From Shewanella fodinae (GTDB lineage: Bacteria; Pseudomonadota; Gammaproteobacteria; Enterobacterales; Shewanellaceae): DNA of 44,768 bases. Under the pieces are notes generated by a model. It was not told the origin of the DNA, did no database searches, and saw only the letters and a program-made list of their open reading frames with translations. The translations under genes were made by a program, and so were the position numbers. The stretch is taken from positions 1 to 44,768 of the forward strand of contig NZ_BMXW01000025.1 in the NCBI RefSeq assembly GCF_014651955.1, written 5' to 3'. This document shows, one piece after another, positions 26,228-36,149 of the stretch (its first letter is position 1; every line of letters starts with the position of its first letter).

Positions 26228-27394
26228 ATGAATTTGCATGAGTATCAGGCAAAAGCCTTATTTGCTGAATATGGTTTGCCAGTGTCAGAGGGGGTCGCTT
26301 GCGATTCACCTCAGGAAGCAGTGGAAGCTGCTGGACGCATTGGTGGCGATAAATGGGTCGTAAAATGTCAGGTGCATGCCGGTGGCCGTGGTAAGGCTGG
26401 TGGTGTAAAGGTTACCGGAGATAAAGAAGAGATCCGCGCCTTTGCTGAAAAATGGCTGGGCAAGAATCTGGTTACTTATCAAACCGATGAAAAGGGCCAA
26501 CCAGTAGCCAAGATCCTGGTAGAAACTTGCACTGACATCGCGAATGAATTGTATCTAGGCGCTGTAGTTGACCGTGCTTCCCGTCGCGTAGTGTTTATGG
26601 CATCTACCGAAGGTGGTGTGGAAATTGAAAAAGTGGCGGAAGAAACGCCAGAACTGATCCACAAAGCCGTAATCGATCCGATTACTGGCCCACAGCCTTT
26701 CCAGGGCCGTGACTTGGCATTCAAACTGGGGTTGAATGCTAATCAGGTGAAACAGTTCACCAAGATCTTTATGGGTCTGGCGACCATGTTCCTGGATTAC
26801 GATTTTGCGTTGCTGGAAATCAACCCACTGGTGATCACTACCGAAGGCAACCTGCATTGCTTGGACGGTAAGATTGGTGTTGATAGCAATGCATTGTTCC
26901 GCCAGCCAAAAATCAAAGACATGCATGACCCATCACAGGATGATCCACGTGAAGCCCATGCCGCAAAATTTGAACTGAACTATGTTGCTCTCGACGGTAA
27001 CGTTGGCTGCATGGTGAATGGGGCTGGTTTAGCAATGGGTACCATGGATATCGTTAACCTGCATGGTGGTAAGCCCGCTAACTTCCTCGACGTAGGTGGT
27101 GGTGCAACCAAAGAACGTGTATCTGAAGCGTTTAAGATCATTCTGTCAGACAGCAATGTGAAAGCGGTATTGGTTAACATCTTCGGTGGTATCGTGCGTT
27201 GTGACATGATTGCAGAAGGTATCATCGGCGCAGTAAAAGACGTCGGTGTTAACGTACCCGTTGTGGTGCGCCTGGAAGGTACCAATGCGGAATTGGGTGC
27301 CAAGGTGCTCGCTGAATCCGGTCTGGACATTATTGCTGCTAAGAGTCTGACCGACGCTGCTCAGCAAGTCGTTAAAGCTGTGGAGGGCAAATAA
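26228..27394 (+). CDS. sucC: Succinyl-CoA synthetase (ADP-forming) beta subunit
   Basis: A 388-residue ATP-grasp subunit that binds nucleotide and succinate. The start [18 protein letters not shown], the nucleotide loop [14 protein letters not shown], metal-binding EINPLVIT and the C-terminal CoA-ligase block [17 protein letters not shown] are characteristic. Length equals E. coli SucC (388). The stop codon shares one base with the sucD start (TAATG), a sign of coupled translation and equal subunit synthesis. Confidence 0.98.
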   Translation: MNLHEYQAKALFAEYGLPVSEGVACDSPQEAVEAAGRIGGDKWVVKCQVHAGGRGKAGGVKVTGDKEEIRAFAEKWLGKNLVTYQTDEKGQPVAKILVETCTDIANELYLGAVVDRASRRVVFMASTEGGVEIEKVAEETPELIHKAVIDPITGPQPFQGRDLAFKLGLNANQVKQFTKIFMGLATMFLDYDFALLEINPLVITTEGNLHCLDGKIGVDSNALFRQPKIKDMHDPSQDDPREAHAAKFELNYVALDGNVGCMVNGAGLAMGTMDIVNLHGGKPANFLDVGGGATKERVSEAFKIILSDSNVKAVLVNIFGGIVRCDMIAEGIIGAVKDVGVNVPVVVRLEGTNAELGAKVLAESGLDIIAAKSLTDAAQQVVKAVEGK

Positions 27395-28266
27395 TGTCAG
27401 TTTTAGTCAATAAAGATACCAAAGTGATCTGTCAGGGTTTCACTGGTGGTCAAGGCACTTTTCACTCTGAACAGGCATTGGCCTATGGTACACAGCTTGT
27501 TGGCGGTGTGTCTCCAGGTAAAGGTGGTACTACTCATCTAGGTCTGCCAGTATTTAATACTGTTAAAGATGCTGTGGCTGCGACAGGCGCTACTGCCACT
27601 GTAATTTATGTGCCAGCACCTTTCTGTAAAGATGCCATTCTTGAAGCTATCGACAGCGGCATTCAGCTGATTGTTTGTATTACCGAAGGTATTCCAACAT
27701 TGGATATGCTGCAGGTAAAAGTGAAGCTGGAACAGACTGGTGTACGCATGATCGGCCCTAACTGCCCAGGGGTTATCACTCCCGGTGAATGTAAAATCGG
27801 TATCATGCCTGGTCATATCCATAAGCCAGGTAAAGTTGGCATCGTATCGCGTTCTGGCACCTTGACTTATGAAGCAGTTAAACAGACCACCGATGAAGGT
27901 TTCGGTCAGTCTACCTGCGTCGGTATTGGTGGTGACCCAATTCCGGGTACCAACTTCATCGATGTGCTGGAAATGTTCCAGAACGATCCACAGACTGAAG
28001 CCATTGTCATGATCGGTGAAATCGGCGGTACCGCCGAAGAAGAAGCCGCGGCTTACATTAAGGCTAATGTGACTAAGCCGGTTGTGTCATACATTGCCGG
28101 GGTGACTGCGCCTGCGGGTAAACGTATGGGCCATGCCGGTGCCATTATCGCTGGTGGTAAAGGTACTGCTGCGGATAAATTTGCGGCGTTGGAAGCTGCG
28201 GGTGTCACTACCGTGCGTTCACTGGCGGATATCGGCAAAGCGCTGCGTGAAAAGACTGGTTGGTAA
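27394..28266 (+). CDS. sucD: Succinyl-CoA synthetase alpha subunit
   Basis: A 290-residue subunit binding CoA and carrying the phosphohistidine intermediate. The CoA-binding Rossmann start [19 protein letters not shown], the block [20 protein letters not shown], and the active-site segment [15 protein letters not shown] (His near residue 247) are all intact. It is the last gene of the sdhCDAB-sucABCD operon and is followed at 17 bases by a strong terminator. Confidence 0.98.
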   Translation: MSVLVNKDTKVICQGFTGGQGTFHSEQALAYGTQLVGGVSPGKGGTTHLGLPVFNTVKDAVAATGATATVIYVPAPFCKDAILEAIDSGIQLIVCITEGIPTLDMLQVKVKLEQTGVRMIGPNCPGVITPGECKIGIMPGHIHKPGKVGIVSRSGTLTYEAVKQTTDEGFGQSTCVGIGGDPIPGTNFIDVLEMFQNDPQTEAIVMIGEIGGTAEEEAAAYIKANVTKPVVSYIAGVTAPAGKRMGHAGAIIAGGKGTAADKFAALEAAGVTTVRSLADIGKALREKTGW

Positions 28267-28282
28267 TCGCCGATCGGGGATG

Positions 28283-28308
28283 AAAAAGGCGCTTATTAGC
28301 GCCTTTTT
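28283..28308 (+). terminator. Terminator of the sdh-suc operon
   Basis: AAAAAGGCGCT (28283-28293) and AGCGCCTTTTT (28298-28308) form an eleven-pair stem with a TATT loop and a trailing T-run to 28309. It stands 17 bases after the sucD stop codon. Confidence 0.92.
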
Positions 28309-28331
28309 TCGTGGATGTGATTCGAAGGCAC

Positions 28332-28358
28332 AAAAAAGCCGACAATTTGTCGGCTTTT
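28332..28358 (-). terminator. Terminator of fur
   Basis: AAAAGCCGACA (28334-28344) and TGTCGGCTTTT (28348-28358) pair over eleven positions with a three-base loop. Read on the minus strand it ends in a run of six T's (complement of 28337-28332) and lies 22 bases after the fur stop codon. It may also act as a second barrier to plus-strand readthrough. Confidence 0.88.
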
Positions 28359-28380
28359 AAGGCAGAGATTCACGCGTAGA

Positions 28381-28815
28381 TTACTCTTCGTCCCCGTGAT
28401 CACATTTGCCATCAAGACTGGTACCGTAAAGGTATAAACTATGGTTGGTCAGTTTGATATTGTGTTTGCTGGCAATCTCTCTCTGACGTCGCTCAATCAC
28501 GTCATCGGTAAATTCCATCACTTTGCCGCAAGTTAGGCACACCAGATGATCGTGGTGTTCTTGAGTCGATAGCTCAAATACTGCCTTACCGCTTTCGAAG
28601 TGATGACGCGTCACAATGCCCGCATCGTCAAACTGGTTCAGTACCCGATAGACCGTGGCTAAACCAATCTCTTCGCCCATATCCAGCAGCTTCTTATACA
28701 GATCCTCAGCACTGATGTGCTGGTTTTCTGGTCCCTGCATCAGTTCCAGGATTTTTACCCGCGGCAGGGTGACTTTCAATCCAGCTTTTTTTAGTGCTTG
28801 ATTTCCATCTGTCAT
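28381..28815 (-). CDS. fur: Ferric uptake regulator
   Basis: A 144-residue iron-responsive repressor. The N-terminal winged helix includes LKVTLPRVKILELM and the recognition helix GLATVYRVLNQFDDAG (51-66). The metal-binding dimerisation domain carries the signature HHDHLVCLTCGKVMEF at 87-102 with both cysteines of the first CxxC site. A later Cys-Asp-His tail (GKCDHGDEE) follows. With Fe2+ it binds Fur boxes and represses iron-uptake genes. It is divergent from cobB and has its own terminator. I did not find a clear Fur box in the 247 bases upstream, so autoregulation is not shown. Confidence 0.97.
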   Translation of the reverse strand: MTDGNQALKKAGLKVTLPRVKILELMQGPENQHISAEDLYKKLLDMGEEIGLATVYRVLNQFDDAGIVTRHHFESGKAVFELSTQEHHDHLVCLTCGKVMEFTDDVIERRQREIASKHNIKLTNHSLYLYGTSLDGKCDHGDEE

Positions 28816-29062
28816 GGTTTATCTCTTCTTACGGAACCCTGGATAGACCAGTCGGTTCGGAATTGGATATTGGGTTTCATTATATGGGTGTTATTCAAAA
28901 ACTTAAACCTTTGTTGGTGTTTTTGCCAGCATCTGTTACCCATTTAACTATCCTTGTAGTAAAAATGGTTCATAACAGTATTTTTGGTGTGGTTATACCA
29001 AGGCACAATTGTCCCACCAACGGGCAGCAGGCAAGATGAAACAAAAACAACAGGGGTAGTGG

Positions 29063-29782
29063 ATGTACCATCATATTGTTGTACTGACAGGTGCTGGCAT
29101 TTCAGCCGAGTCTGGGCTGAAAACCTTCCGGGATCAGGACGGTTTATGGGAAGAACATCGGATTGAGGATGTGGCAACGCCTGAGGGCTATCAACGAGAT
29201 CCGCACTTGGTGGAACAGTTTTATAACCACCGATGGCAGCAGTTGCAGGATGCAGCGGTACAACCTAATGCTGCCCATGTGGCATTAGCGCGATTGGAAC
29301 AAGAGTTCTCCGGTGAATTATTCTTGGTAACCCAAAATGTTGATAATCTGCATGAACGCGCCGGAAGTCGCCGTATGTTGCATATGCACGGAGAACTGGG
29401 CAAAGGGCGATGTCCCCGGTCGGGGCAGATTTTTACGTTGCATGAACCTTTTGGTCAGGAAAATTGCTGCACTTGCTGCATTCCCGCACAGCGCTTGCGT
29501 CCTCATATTGTGTGGTTTGGCGAAATTCCCATAGGTATGGACCGTATCCACGATGAATTGGAACGTTGTGATTTATTTATTGCCATCGGTACGTCTGGTA
29601 CTGTCTATCCCGCAGCCGGTTTTGTCGATATTGCCAGCCATCACGGAGCACTAACTGTCGAAGTGAATATTGCAGAAAAGGATCCGCATAGTTTATTTCA
29701 TTTACATTATCAGGGCATGGCAAGCGAAACCGTGCCTCAGCTCGTTGACAAAATTTTAAAAGGGCGTCTCTTTAGTCAATGA
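29063..29782 (+). CDS. cobB: NAD-dependent protein deacylase (sirtuin)
   Basis: A 239-residue class III sirtuin that removes acetyl or succinyl groups from lysine with consumption of NAD. NAD-binding motif [18 protein letters not shown] starts at residue 7. [11 protein letters not shown] (91-101) and catalytic His109 in HMHGELG follow. Tyr54 and Arg57 in FYNHR correspond to the pair that recognises acidic acyl groups in desuccinylase-type sirtuins, so desuccinylation is likely. The zinc site involves cysteines in GRCPRSG and CCTCC; the first pair appears incomplete, as I recall is also the case in E. coli CobB. The ribosome site is a weak G-rich run. Its location beside the succinyl-CoA block is suggestive but may be accidental. 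Confidence 0.95.
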   Translation: MYHHIVVLTGAGISAESGLKTFRDQDGLWEEHRIEDVATPEGYQRDPHLVEQFYNHRWQQLQDAAVQPNAAHVALARLEQEFSGELFLVTQNVDNLHERAGSRRMLHMHGELGKGRCPRSGQIFTLHEPFGQENCCTCCIPAQRLRPHIVWFGEIPIGMDRIHDELERCDLFIAIGTSGTVYPAAGFVDIASHHGALTVEVNIAEKDPHSLFHLHYQGMASETVPQLVDKILKGRLFSQ

Positions 29783-29950
29783 AGGTTATTTCATTGTCTG
29801 GGCAGAAATTATTTTCCACCTATTATTTTCAGTCCTAAACCACTCACTTCCAGCACTTAGGGCATTGTTGAGCCAGTCATTGCGCCAATCTTTAGGGTGG
29901 CTGCGCCTTTCAATACGTAGGTGATTGGAATTACAGTCCCTTGTACCCAA

Positions 29951-31303
29951 TTAATTTTTTGCGGTTTGAGCTATCAGGCCGCTTTTCCAACCGTGACTTG
30001 TTGGAGTGCTAGACATGGCCATTTTGGGCAGCAGTGCAGCAACTTCCAGCATGGCGTGGGTGAGTTTGCTCAACTCCGCCGCTGTAATGATGTAGGGTGG
30101 CATAATGTAGATAAAGCGGCTGAAAGGGCGCACCCAAACGCCGCGTTTGACAAACTCATTTTGCAATACGCTTGTGTTCACCGCGTTGTGTAACTCCAAT
30201 ACCCCCACGGCTCCTAGCACTCTTACCTCTTTAACGGCGGGCAACTGTGCCGCATTTGCCAGTTCATGCTTCAGTTGTTGTTCGATAGCGCTGACCTGCA
30301 GTCGCCATTCATTGTTTGCAATTAGCGCTAAACTGGCGCTTGCCGCACTACACGCCAAAGGATTTGCCATAAATGTCGGCCCATGCATGAAGGCTCCTGC
30401 TGGTGAATCACTAATGCCCGCAGCGACTTCATCGCTGCATATGGTGGCTGCCAGGCTAATGTAACCACCTGTGAGCGCTTTACCCACACACATGATGTCA
30501 GGATTGATCCCAGCATGATCACAGGCAAATAAGGCCCCCGTGCGACCAAAGCCAGTCGCTATCTCATCGGCAATCAATAACACCTGGTATCGGTCACAGA
30601 GTTCCCGCGCAGCTTTAAGATACCCGGCACTATAAAACCACATGGCACCAGCGCCCTGCATTATTGGTTCTAGGATAAGTGCTGCAATATGGTGATGATG
30701 CTGTTCCAGCAACTGTTGCAAGCCATCAATATCAGCGGCTGATACGGGGTCACCAAAACGGCTCATCGGGGCTGGGGCAAAAAGTTGCGGCGTGACGTTA
30801 TCACCAAACATGGTGTGCATGCCTTCGTCTGGATCGCACACACTCATCGCCGCAAATGTATCACCGTGATAGCCGTGGCGGATTGTGAGTATTTTCTGTT
30901 TTTGCGGAGCCTTGCGGCCTTGCCAGTATTGCAGTGCCATTTTCAGTGCAACTTCCACGGCGATTGAGCCGGAGTCCGCCAGAAAGACCTTGGTCAGTGA
31001 GGACGGCAATAAAGTCAACAATTGTCGCCCCAGCTCTATCGCGGCTTCATGGGTGATACCGCCGAACATCACATGAGTTAACTGTTGCAATTGCTGCTGC
31101 ATGGCATTCACGATAGCCGGGTGTTGATAGCCATGGATGCAGGCCCACCAAGAACTGGTGCCATCAATCAGCGTCTGACCATTATCTCGGGTGAGGGTGG
31201 CGCCGCTGGCTGAGGTTATCCCAAATACCGATGCGGGATGACGCATGGAACTGTAAGGATGCCACAGGTGTTGCCGATCAAAAGGATAATCAATTTTGTT
31301 CAT
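29951..31303 (-). CDS. bioA: Adenosylmethionine-8-amino-7-oxononanoate aminotransferase
   Basis: A 450-residue PLP enzyme that converts KAPA to DAPA with S-adenosylmethionine as amino donor, the third step of the ring-forming part of biotin synthesis. HLWHPYSSM and DGTSSWWACIHGYQHP near the N-terminus are typical of BioA. The block LIADEIATGFGRTG carries the Asp that contacts PLP, and VGKALTGGY carries the Schiff-base lysine near residue 275. The C-terminal tail (about 20 residues after LPKMAMSS) is a little longer than in E. coli (429). It is divergent from bioB; the intergenic operator controls both. Confidence 0.97.
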   Translation of the reverse strand: MNKIDYPFDRQHLWHPYSSMRHPASVFGITSASGATLTRDNGQTLIDGTSSWWACIHGYQHPAIVNAMQQQLQQLTHVMFGGITHEAAIELGRQLLTLLPSSLTKVFLADSGSIAVEVALKMALQYWQGRKAPQKQKILTIRHGYHGDTFAAMSVCDPDEGMHTMFGDNVTPQLFAPAPMSRFGDPVSAADIDGLQQLLEQHHHHIAALILEPIMQGAGAMWFYSAGYLKAARELCDRYQVLLIADEIATGFGRTGALFACDHAGINPDIMCVGKALTGGYISLAATICSDEVAAGISDSPAGAFMHGPTFMANPLACSAASASLALIANNEWRLQVSAIEQQLKHELANAAQLPAVKEVRVLGAVGVLELHNAVNTSVLQNEFVKRGVWVRPFSRFIYIMPPYIITAAELSKLTHAMLEVAALLPKMAMSSTPTSHGWKSGLIAQTAKN

Positions 31304-31314
31304 AAAATAATCAT

Positions 31315-31347
31315 TTGTAAACTTGCAATATATATCTATGTTGACTG
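31315..31347. promoter_or_regulatory. BirA-type biotin operator between bioA and bioB
   Basis: The left half TTGTAAAC (31315-31322) is an exact half-site of the gammaproteobacterial BirA operator (TTGTAAACC-N15/16-GGTTTACAA). The right half GTTGACTG (31340-31347) matches five of eight bases. Counted with nine-base half-sites, the spacing is 15. It lies between the divergent bio genes, and its right half overlaps the bioB -35 element. BirA with biotinyl-AMP would block transcription here. Confidence 0.65.
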
Positions 31348-31368
31348 ATGCTGATGCAAGGGTATGCT
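31341..31368 (+). promoter_or_regulatory. Sigma-70-type promoter of bioBFCD
   Basis: TTGACT (31341-31346) and TATGCT (31363-31368) are separated by 16 bases, a good housekeeping promoter. The start site would fall near 31375, leaving a leader of about 60 bases before bioB. This also argues against a longer bioB reading frame beginning at 31348. Confidence 0.6.
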
Positions 31369-31437
31369 AGCCAAATCAAAAAACGCCTTCAAGTCGTTTT
31401 ATTTGAAGCTCGGAAGTATTCAACAGGAACCGTGTTA

Positions 31438-32502
31438 ATGTCGCAGCAGCAATTACGCCATGACTGGCAGCGTGAAGAGATAGAGGCGCTATTTGCCTTG
31501 CCAATGAATGATCTACTGTTTAAGGCTCACACGTTACATCGGCAACATTTTAATCCGAATGAGATCCAAGTGAGTCGTTTGTTGTCGATCAAAACGGGGG
31601 CTTGCCCAGAAGATTGTAAATACTGTCCGCAGAGTGCTCGCTATGATACCGGACTTGAGCAGGAACGGTTGCTGGAATTGGAAAAAGTGCTGACCGAGGC
31701 GCGTAGCGCCAAAGCCGCCGGTGCTACTCGTTTCTGCATGGGGGCCGCATGGCGTAACCCCAAACAGCGTGATATGCCTTATCTGACAAAAATAGTTAAA
31801 GAAGTCAAAGCATTGGGGTTAGAAACCTGTATGACGTTGGGCATGCTCAACCCACAACAGGCGCGAGAGTTAGCTGACGCCGGGCTAGATTATTACAACC
31901 ACAATCTCGATACCTCCCCGGAGTTTTACGGCGACATTATCACTACACGTACCTATCAGGATCGACTGGATACCTTGGCACATGTACGCGCCGCCGGGAT
32001 GAAGGTTTGCTCCGGCGGTATTGTCGGCATGGGGGAGACTGTGACTGACCGTGCGGGGTTGTTACAGCAGTTGGCGAATATGCCCAAACATCCAGATTCG
32101 GTACCCATTAATATGCTGGTAAAAGTGGCTGGGACGCCGTTGGCTCAGCAGCAAGATCTTGATCCGTTGGAATTTGTCAGAACCATTGCCGTTGCAAGGA
32201 TCATCATGCCGTTATCACGGGTTAGGCTCTCTGCTGGCCGTGAAAAAATGACCGATGAACTGCAAGCCATGTGCTTCTTTGCTGGAGCAAACTCAATTTT
32301 TTATGGTTGTAAGTTACTGACTACGACTAATCCCGAGGAGAACGACGACATGGCCTTGTTCCGCCGTCTTGGGATAAATCCTGAGCAAGGGCAGGTGGCA
32401 TTAATGGAAGAAGAAGGGGCAGATCTTTCTGCTGCGGCCAAACATGCGCAGGCAGTGGCAGACAAAGCAAACGCCCGCTTCTACGATGCAGGAGCCTTGT
32501 AA
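31438..32502 (+). CDS. bioB: Biotin synthase
   Basis: The protein has 354 residues from ATG 31438, chosen because AGGAA lies upstream and because the in-frame sequence before it would lie within the promoter. The radical SAM enzyme inserts sulfur into dethiobiotin. The 4Fe-4S/SAM motif is [13 protein letters not shown] with Cys56, Cys60 and Cys63. Other hallmarks are [36 protein letters not shown], and SAGREKM, whose arginine is a ligand of the second iron-sulfur cluster. Length agrees with E. coli (346). First gene of bioBFCD. Confidence 0.97.
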   Translation: MSQQQLRHDWQREEIEALFALPMNDLLFKAHTLHRQHFNPNEIQVSRLLSIKTGACPEDCKYCPQSARYDTGLEQERLLELEKVLTEARSAKAAGATRFCMGAAWRNPKQRDMPYLTKIVKEVKALGLETCMTLGMLNPQQARELADAGLDYYNHNLDTSPEFYGDIITTRTYQDRLDTLAHVRAAGMKVCSGGIVGMGETVTDRAGLLQQLANMPKHPDSVPINMLVKVAGTPLAQQQDLDPLEFVRTIAVARIIMPLSRVRLSAGREKMTDELQAMCFFAGANSIFYGCKLLTTTNPEENDDMALFRRLGINPEQGQVALMEEEGADLSAAAKHAQAVADKANARFYDAGAL

Positions 32503-32505
32503 CCC

Positions 32506-33648
32506 TTGGCAAATGCTGGCGAATTATTACAACGTATTGCGTCCCAGCGGCAACAATTGCAGGCGCGAGGGTTATGGCGGCAGCGGCAATTGACAGAGCC
32601 CGTGCCGGGTTGTTCCCGTCTGGTGCAACGTAATGGTCAGCAGCTTATTGATTTTGCGGGAAATGACTATCTTGGACTGGCAAGGCATCCGCAAGTCATC
32701 GCGGCACAGCAACGGGCATTGCAACACTATGGCTGTGGTAGTACCGCGTCACCGTTGGTCAGTGGTTACAGTGATGCCCATGCCCAGTTGGAACAGCAGC
32801 TTTGCGCGCTATCGGGGCATGAAGCAGCCTTATTGTTGCCAAGTGGTTATGCAGGCAACAGTGCGTTACTAAAAACCCTGTTTAGCGCCAGCGATACCGT
32901 TATTGCAGACAAACTGATCCATGCCTCAATGATTGATGCGCTGAGGGATCGTCAGGTAACCCTGAAACGCTTTGCCCACAACGATCTGTCACGGGCGGAA
33001 CTGTTGCTCGCTAACGCACCGGGGAGTGCCTTAGTCACTGAATCGGTTTTCAGTATGGATGGTGATAGCGCACCGCTGGTTGAGTTAGCCGCATTGTGCC
33101 AACGGTTTGATAGTCCGTTAATCGTCGATGACGCGCACGGTTTTTTATTGAGCGATTCGCTGGCGGTAACACCTTTTGCTCGGATCGTCACTTTTGGCAA
33201 GGCCTTAGGCGGCCAAGGCGCGGCAATTCTTGGCTCACGGCAACTGATTGATTATCTGGTGGCTTCTGCGCGCGAATATATCTATTCCACTGCATTAGCC
33301 CCAGCCGCTTGCGCGGGTGTCAGTCAGGCATTGCAACTGGCAGCTAGCGGACAGTTGCAGCAGCAGTTGGCGAATAACATTCATTATTTTCGTCAGGAAT
33401 GTGAAGTGCTAGGGGTTACATTGATGCCGTCACATAGCGCAATTCAACCTTTAATACTGGGCGATAGCAACCGCGTGCTACAGGTGGCCACCAATTTAGC
33501 GCAACAAGGATTTCTGGTAGGAGCCATCCGGCCACCTACCGTGCCACAGGGTCAAGGGCGGCTAAGGCTGACGCTTAGCGCTGTTCACCAGCCGCATCAG
33601 CTAGCGGCACTGGCAATGGCGTTGGCGGAATGTTGTCATGGCGCCTGA
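32506..33648 (+). CDS. bioF: 8-amino-7-oxononanoate synthase
   Basis: A 380-residue PLP enzyme that joins pimeloyl-ACP or -CoA with alanine to give KAPA. It starts at TTG 32506, three bases after the bioB stop, with GGAG at 32491-32494. LIDFAGNDYLGLARHP, GSTASPLVSGYSDAH, DDAHGFL (the Asp contacting PLP) and TFGKALGGQGA (Schiff-base lysine near residue 230) are all present. The 3' end overlaps bioC by eleven bases. Confidence 0.96.
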   Translation: MANAGELLQRIASQRQQLQARGLWRQRQLTEPVPGCSRLVQRNGQQLIDFAGNDYLGLARHPQVIAAQQRALQHYGCGSTASPLVSGYSDAHAQLEQQLCALSGHEAALLLPSGYAGNSALLKTLFSASDTVIADKLIHASMIDALRDRQVTLKRFAHNDLSRAELLLANAPGSALVTESVFSMDGDSAPLVELAALCQRFDSPLIVDDAHGFLLSDSLAVTPFARIVTFGKALGGQGAAILGSRQLIDYLVASAREYIYSTALAPAACAGVSQALQLAASGQLQQQLANNIHYFRQECEVLGVTLMPSHSAIQPLILGDSNRVLQVATNLAQQGFLVGAIRPPTVPQGQGRLRLTLSAVHQPHQLAALAMALAECCHGA

Positions 33649-34366
33649 ATTAGACCAGATTGCGGAGCGATTTTCTCGGGCTGCCACCTGCTACCAGCAA
33701 CACAACACAGTGCAGCGGTGCAGTGCCAGTCTGCTGTTACAGGGATTTACGCTTCGGGGCGGTGATTGGTTGGATCTGGGATGTGGGCCGGGAACATCTT
33801 TTACTGACGTTCACCCCCAGACGGTGACGGCAGTGGATATTGCCCCGGCGATGTTGCAACAACTGCGTGGTCAATTTCCAAATTATCAGCCAATTTGTGC
33901 TGATGCGCATAATTTACCTTTTAAAAACAAAAAGTTTGATGCGATATACTCAAATTTGGCCCTACAATGGTGTGCAGACTTAGGGGCAGTGGTAAGCGAA
34001 ATTAAGCGCGTCTCTCGGCCTGGTGCTGAGATCCGTCTGGCAATGGTGGCTGACAGTCTGCCGCAACTGCAACAGTTGGGATTATCCAGCCGATGTTTTG
34101 CCAGTTGTGCACATATCCGGCAACAGTTTGCTCGTGTTTCCTGGCAGTATCTGCACATAGAGCAACAGACGCTTCGCAGTTACTTTAGCGATTTACGCTC
34201 GCTGTTGTATTCATTGAAAGGTGTCGGGGCTTCGATGGCTGCTAGTCACGCCGGACTGCGGGGACAAGGCTACTGGCAATTATTGCAGCAACATGCGGAA
34301 TCGTTGCGAACCCAAGCCGGTTTACCGTTGGATTACAAGATAGTGCTGATCACTGCTCGCAGCTGA
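33638..34366 (+). CDS. bioC: Malonyl-ACP O-methyltransferase
   Basis: A 242-residue class I SAM-dependent methyltransferase that caps malonyl-ACP so that fatty-acid synthesis can build the pimeloyl chain. Motif I is WLDLGCGPGTSF, motif II VTAVDIAPAMLQQL, then ADAHNLPFKNKKFDAIYSNLALQWC, which fits BioC well. The short N-terminal RFSRAATCYQQHNTVQ is also typical. It overlaps bioF and is followed by bioD after 29 bases. The matching esterase BioH is not in the window. Confidence 0.94.
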   Translation: MAPELDQIAERFSRAATCYQQHNTVQRCSASLLLQGFTLRGGDWLDLGCGPGTSFTDVHPQTVTAVDIAPAMLQQLRGQFPNYQPICADAHNLPFKNKKFDAIYSNLALQWCADLGAVVSEIKRVSRPGAEIRLAMVADSLPQLQQLGLSSRCFASCAHIRQQFARVSWQYLHIEQQTLRSYFSDLRSLLYSLKGVGASMAASHAGLRGQGYWQLLQQHAESLRTQAGLPLDYKIVLITARS

Positions 34367-34395
34367 ATCTGGGCAGTTTTTTCAGGAAGAGAGTC

Positions 34396-35082
34396 ATGAT
34401 TTTCTTTGTCACAGGTACAGACACTGACAGTGGTAAAACTCAGGTGGCGGCAGCATTGCTATACAAAGCAAGAACCCGCTACGGTCTGAAAACCGTCGGC
34501 GTAAAACCCATTGCTTCTGGCTGTAAAAGAACTGCATACGGGCTGCGTAATGCCGATGCGCTGATGCTGATGGAGCAATCCAGCCTCAAGCTGGATTATG
34601 AAAAAGTAAATCCCTTTGCCTTTGAACCGGCGATTGCTCCTCATGTGGCAGCTACCGATGCTGGGATTGAGTTAAGTCCAGAGGGCGTGTTAGCGAGGCT
34701 GGATTTGACGCAATACTCCATGGCAGATTTTTGTCTGGTTGAAGGGGCTGGAGGTTGGCGTCTGCCATTGGGCAATAATCGGTATTTATCTGAAACCGTG
34801 GTAGCACTGGCAATGCCAGTCATTATTGTGGTGGGGATGAAGCTCGGTTGTCTGAATCATGCGGTCATGACCGAAGAGCTTATCTATGCAGACGGCTTAC
34901 AGGTTGCCGGTTGGGTGGCTAACCGTGCGCAGCCCGATATGGCACGTTTTGAAGAAAATCTGGCGAGTCTGAAACAGATGATGCAGTCGCCATTTCTGGG
35001 CACCATCCCCTATATCCCTGGGGCCGATGTTGCTGAAATGGCAGAGCATCTCGATTTAGCGCCGCTGCTGCAATCACCTTAA
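34396..35082 (+). CDS. bioD: Dethiobiotin synthetase
   Basis: A 228-residue ATP-dependent carboxylase closing the ureido ring of dethiobiotin. The P-loop is FVTGTDTDSGKTQVAAALL (residues 4-22), followed by KPIASGCKR and the VEGAGGWRLPLG block with its Glu and Gly-rich loop. AGGAAGAGAG precedes ATG 34396. Last gene of bioBFCD. Between its stop and the convergent pepE stop (35083-35150) lies only a weak long-loop hairpin (TTGCCAG/CTGGCAA). Confidence 0.96.
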   Translation: MIFFVTGTDTDSGKTQVAAALLYKARTRYGLKTVGVKPIASGCKRTAYGLRNADALMLMEQSSLKLDYEKVNPFAFEPAIAPHVAATDAGIELSPEGVLARLDLTQYSMADFCLVEGAGGWRLPLGNNRYLSETVVALAMPVIIVVGMKLGCLNHAVMTEELIYADGLQVAGWVANRAQPDMARFEENLASLKQMMQSPFLGTIPYIPGADVAEMAEHLDLAPLLQSP

Positions 35083-35150
35083 CGCTTAATTTACTTGTGC
35101 ATATTGCCAGCCAAAGTTGCTGCCAACATCGACTGGCAACTCACTGTTAA

Positions 35151-35870
35151 CTATGAGATTCGCTGCAGCAAGTGGGACAAATCACTGCCTATGGGCACCG
35201 GAATTTCCTGCTCTACGCCACTGAACAGATAAGCTTCCTTGTCGCCAAGTAGCGCCAGTTTGTCCGCTTCAAGCCGCAGCGCAGTACCTTCTTGGATCCC
35301 CAGCACTGGCGTGAGTGGATCGACACAAGTGAATTCCAAGATACGCTGTGCCCGTGACTCGCCGTTATGGCCGGGGATTGTCAGGTTGCTGTAATGCGGA
35401 TTGATTTGAAACGGTACTAATCCCAATGCAGTAAACGAGGGTGGCTCAATAATTGGCATATCATTGGTGGTGCGAATACTCTGTCCGGCGATATTCGACC
35501 CTGCACTCCAGCCAATGTATGGCTTGCCTGCTGCCGTTTGTTCGCGGATAAGATGAAGTAAATCATAGCGATATAACTCATGCAGCAGATGGAAGGTATT
35601 GCCGCCTCCCACCAGAATGCCATCAGCATCACGAATGGCTTGTTTAGGATCGCCATGTTGGTGAATTGAAGCGATATCCAGCTTGAGCGGTGCTAACCCG
35701 TTCACGACGGCTTCCAGATAAGTATCATAGGTCATACTGACGGCGGCATAGGGAATAAAAATCCATTTCCGTGCGGCAGTGGTAAGTGGCTCGATAAACG
35801 GAAGTGCATGTGCCAAATAGGGCGTATTGCCTGCGCGGGAACTGCTTAATAGTAAAGCATTAACGGCCAT
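35151..35870 (-). CDS. pepE: Peptidase E (alpha-aspartyl dipeptidase)
   Basis: The protein has 239 residues from ATG 35870, which has a CAGGACA ribosome site; an in-frame ATG at 35912 lacks one. It is a serine peptidase of family S51 with a Ser-His-Glu triad: nucleophile Ser122 in [10 protein letters not shown] and His159 in INPHYSN. The oxyanion block [11 protein letters not shown] is present. It hydrolyses dipeptides with N-terminal aspartate in the cytoplasm. Length matches E. coli/Salmonella PepE (229) with a few extra residues. Convergent with bioD, divergent from htpX. Confidence 0.95.
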   Translation of the reverse strand: MAVNALLLSSSRAGNTPYLAHALPFIEPLTTAARKWIFIPYAAVSMTYDTYLEAVVNGLAPLKLDIASIHQHGDPKQAIRDADGILVGGGNTFHLLHELYRYDLLHLIREQTAAGKPYIGWSAGSNIAGQSIRTTNDMPIIEPPSFTALGLVPFQINPHYSNLTIPGHNGESRAQRILEFTCVDPLTPVLGIQEGTALRLEADKLALLGDKEAYLFSGVEQEIPVPIGSDLSHLLQRIS

Positions 35871-36070
35871 GTGATTGTCCTGACTGGATAATTGGTCTGT
35901 CCATAGTAACAAAAAGCTTCGTCGGGCAACAATGGCACCAATGTCATCACTTCAGTACCCCCTCATATTCTATTAAGTTTGTTTTAATCGGTGCTTTCTA
36001 GACTGCAGCCATTCTGCCGCGATGCTGGACGAACATTGATAAAAGTAAACGTAAATTAATCTGCGTGTCT

Positions 36071-36099
36071 CTTGAAAAGTGTTTATGTGGACATATTAT
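36071..36099 (+). promoter_or_regulatory. Promoter of htpX
   Basis: TTGAAA (36072-36077) and TATTAT (36094-36099), 16 bases apart, fit a sigma-70 promoter. The same segment, CTTGAAA at 36071 with GGACATAT about 11 bases on, also resembles a heat-shock sigma-32 promoter. htpX is a stress gene in other gammaproteobacteria, so dual use is possible. Confidence 0.5.
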
Positions 36100-36149
36100 G
36101 TCTATATCGAATGATTATGAAGTAGCGGATGTCATGCACAGGAGCTGAT

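Noticed and set aside
31348..31437. N-terminal extension of BioB
   Set aside because: It overlaps the promoter; the ATG at 31438 gives the normal length.
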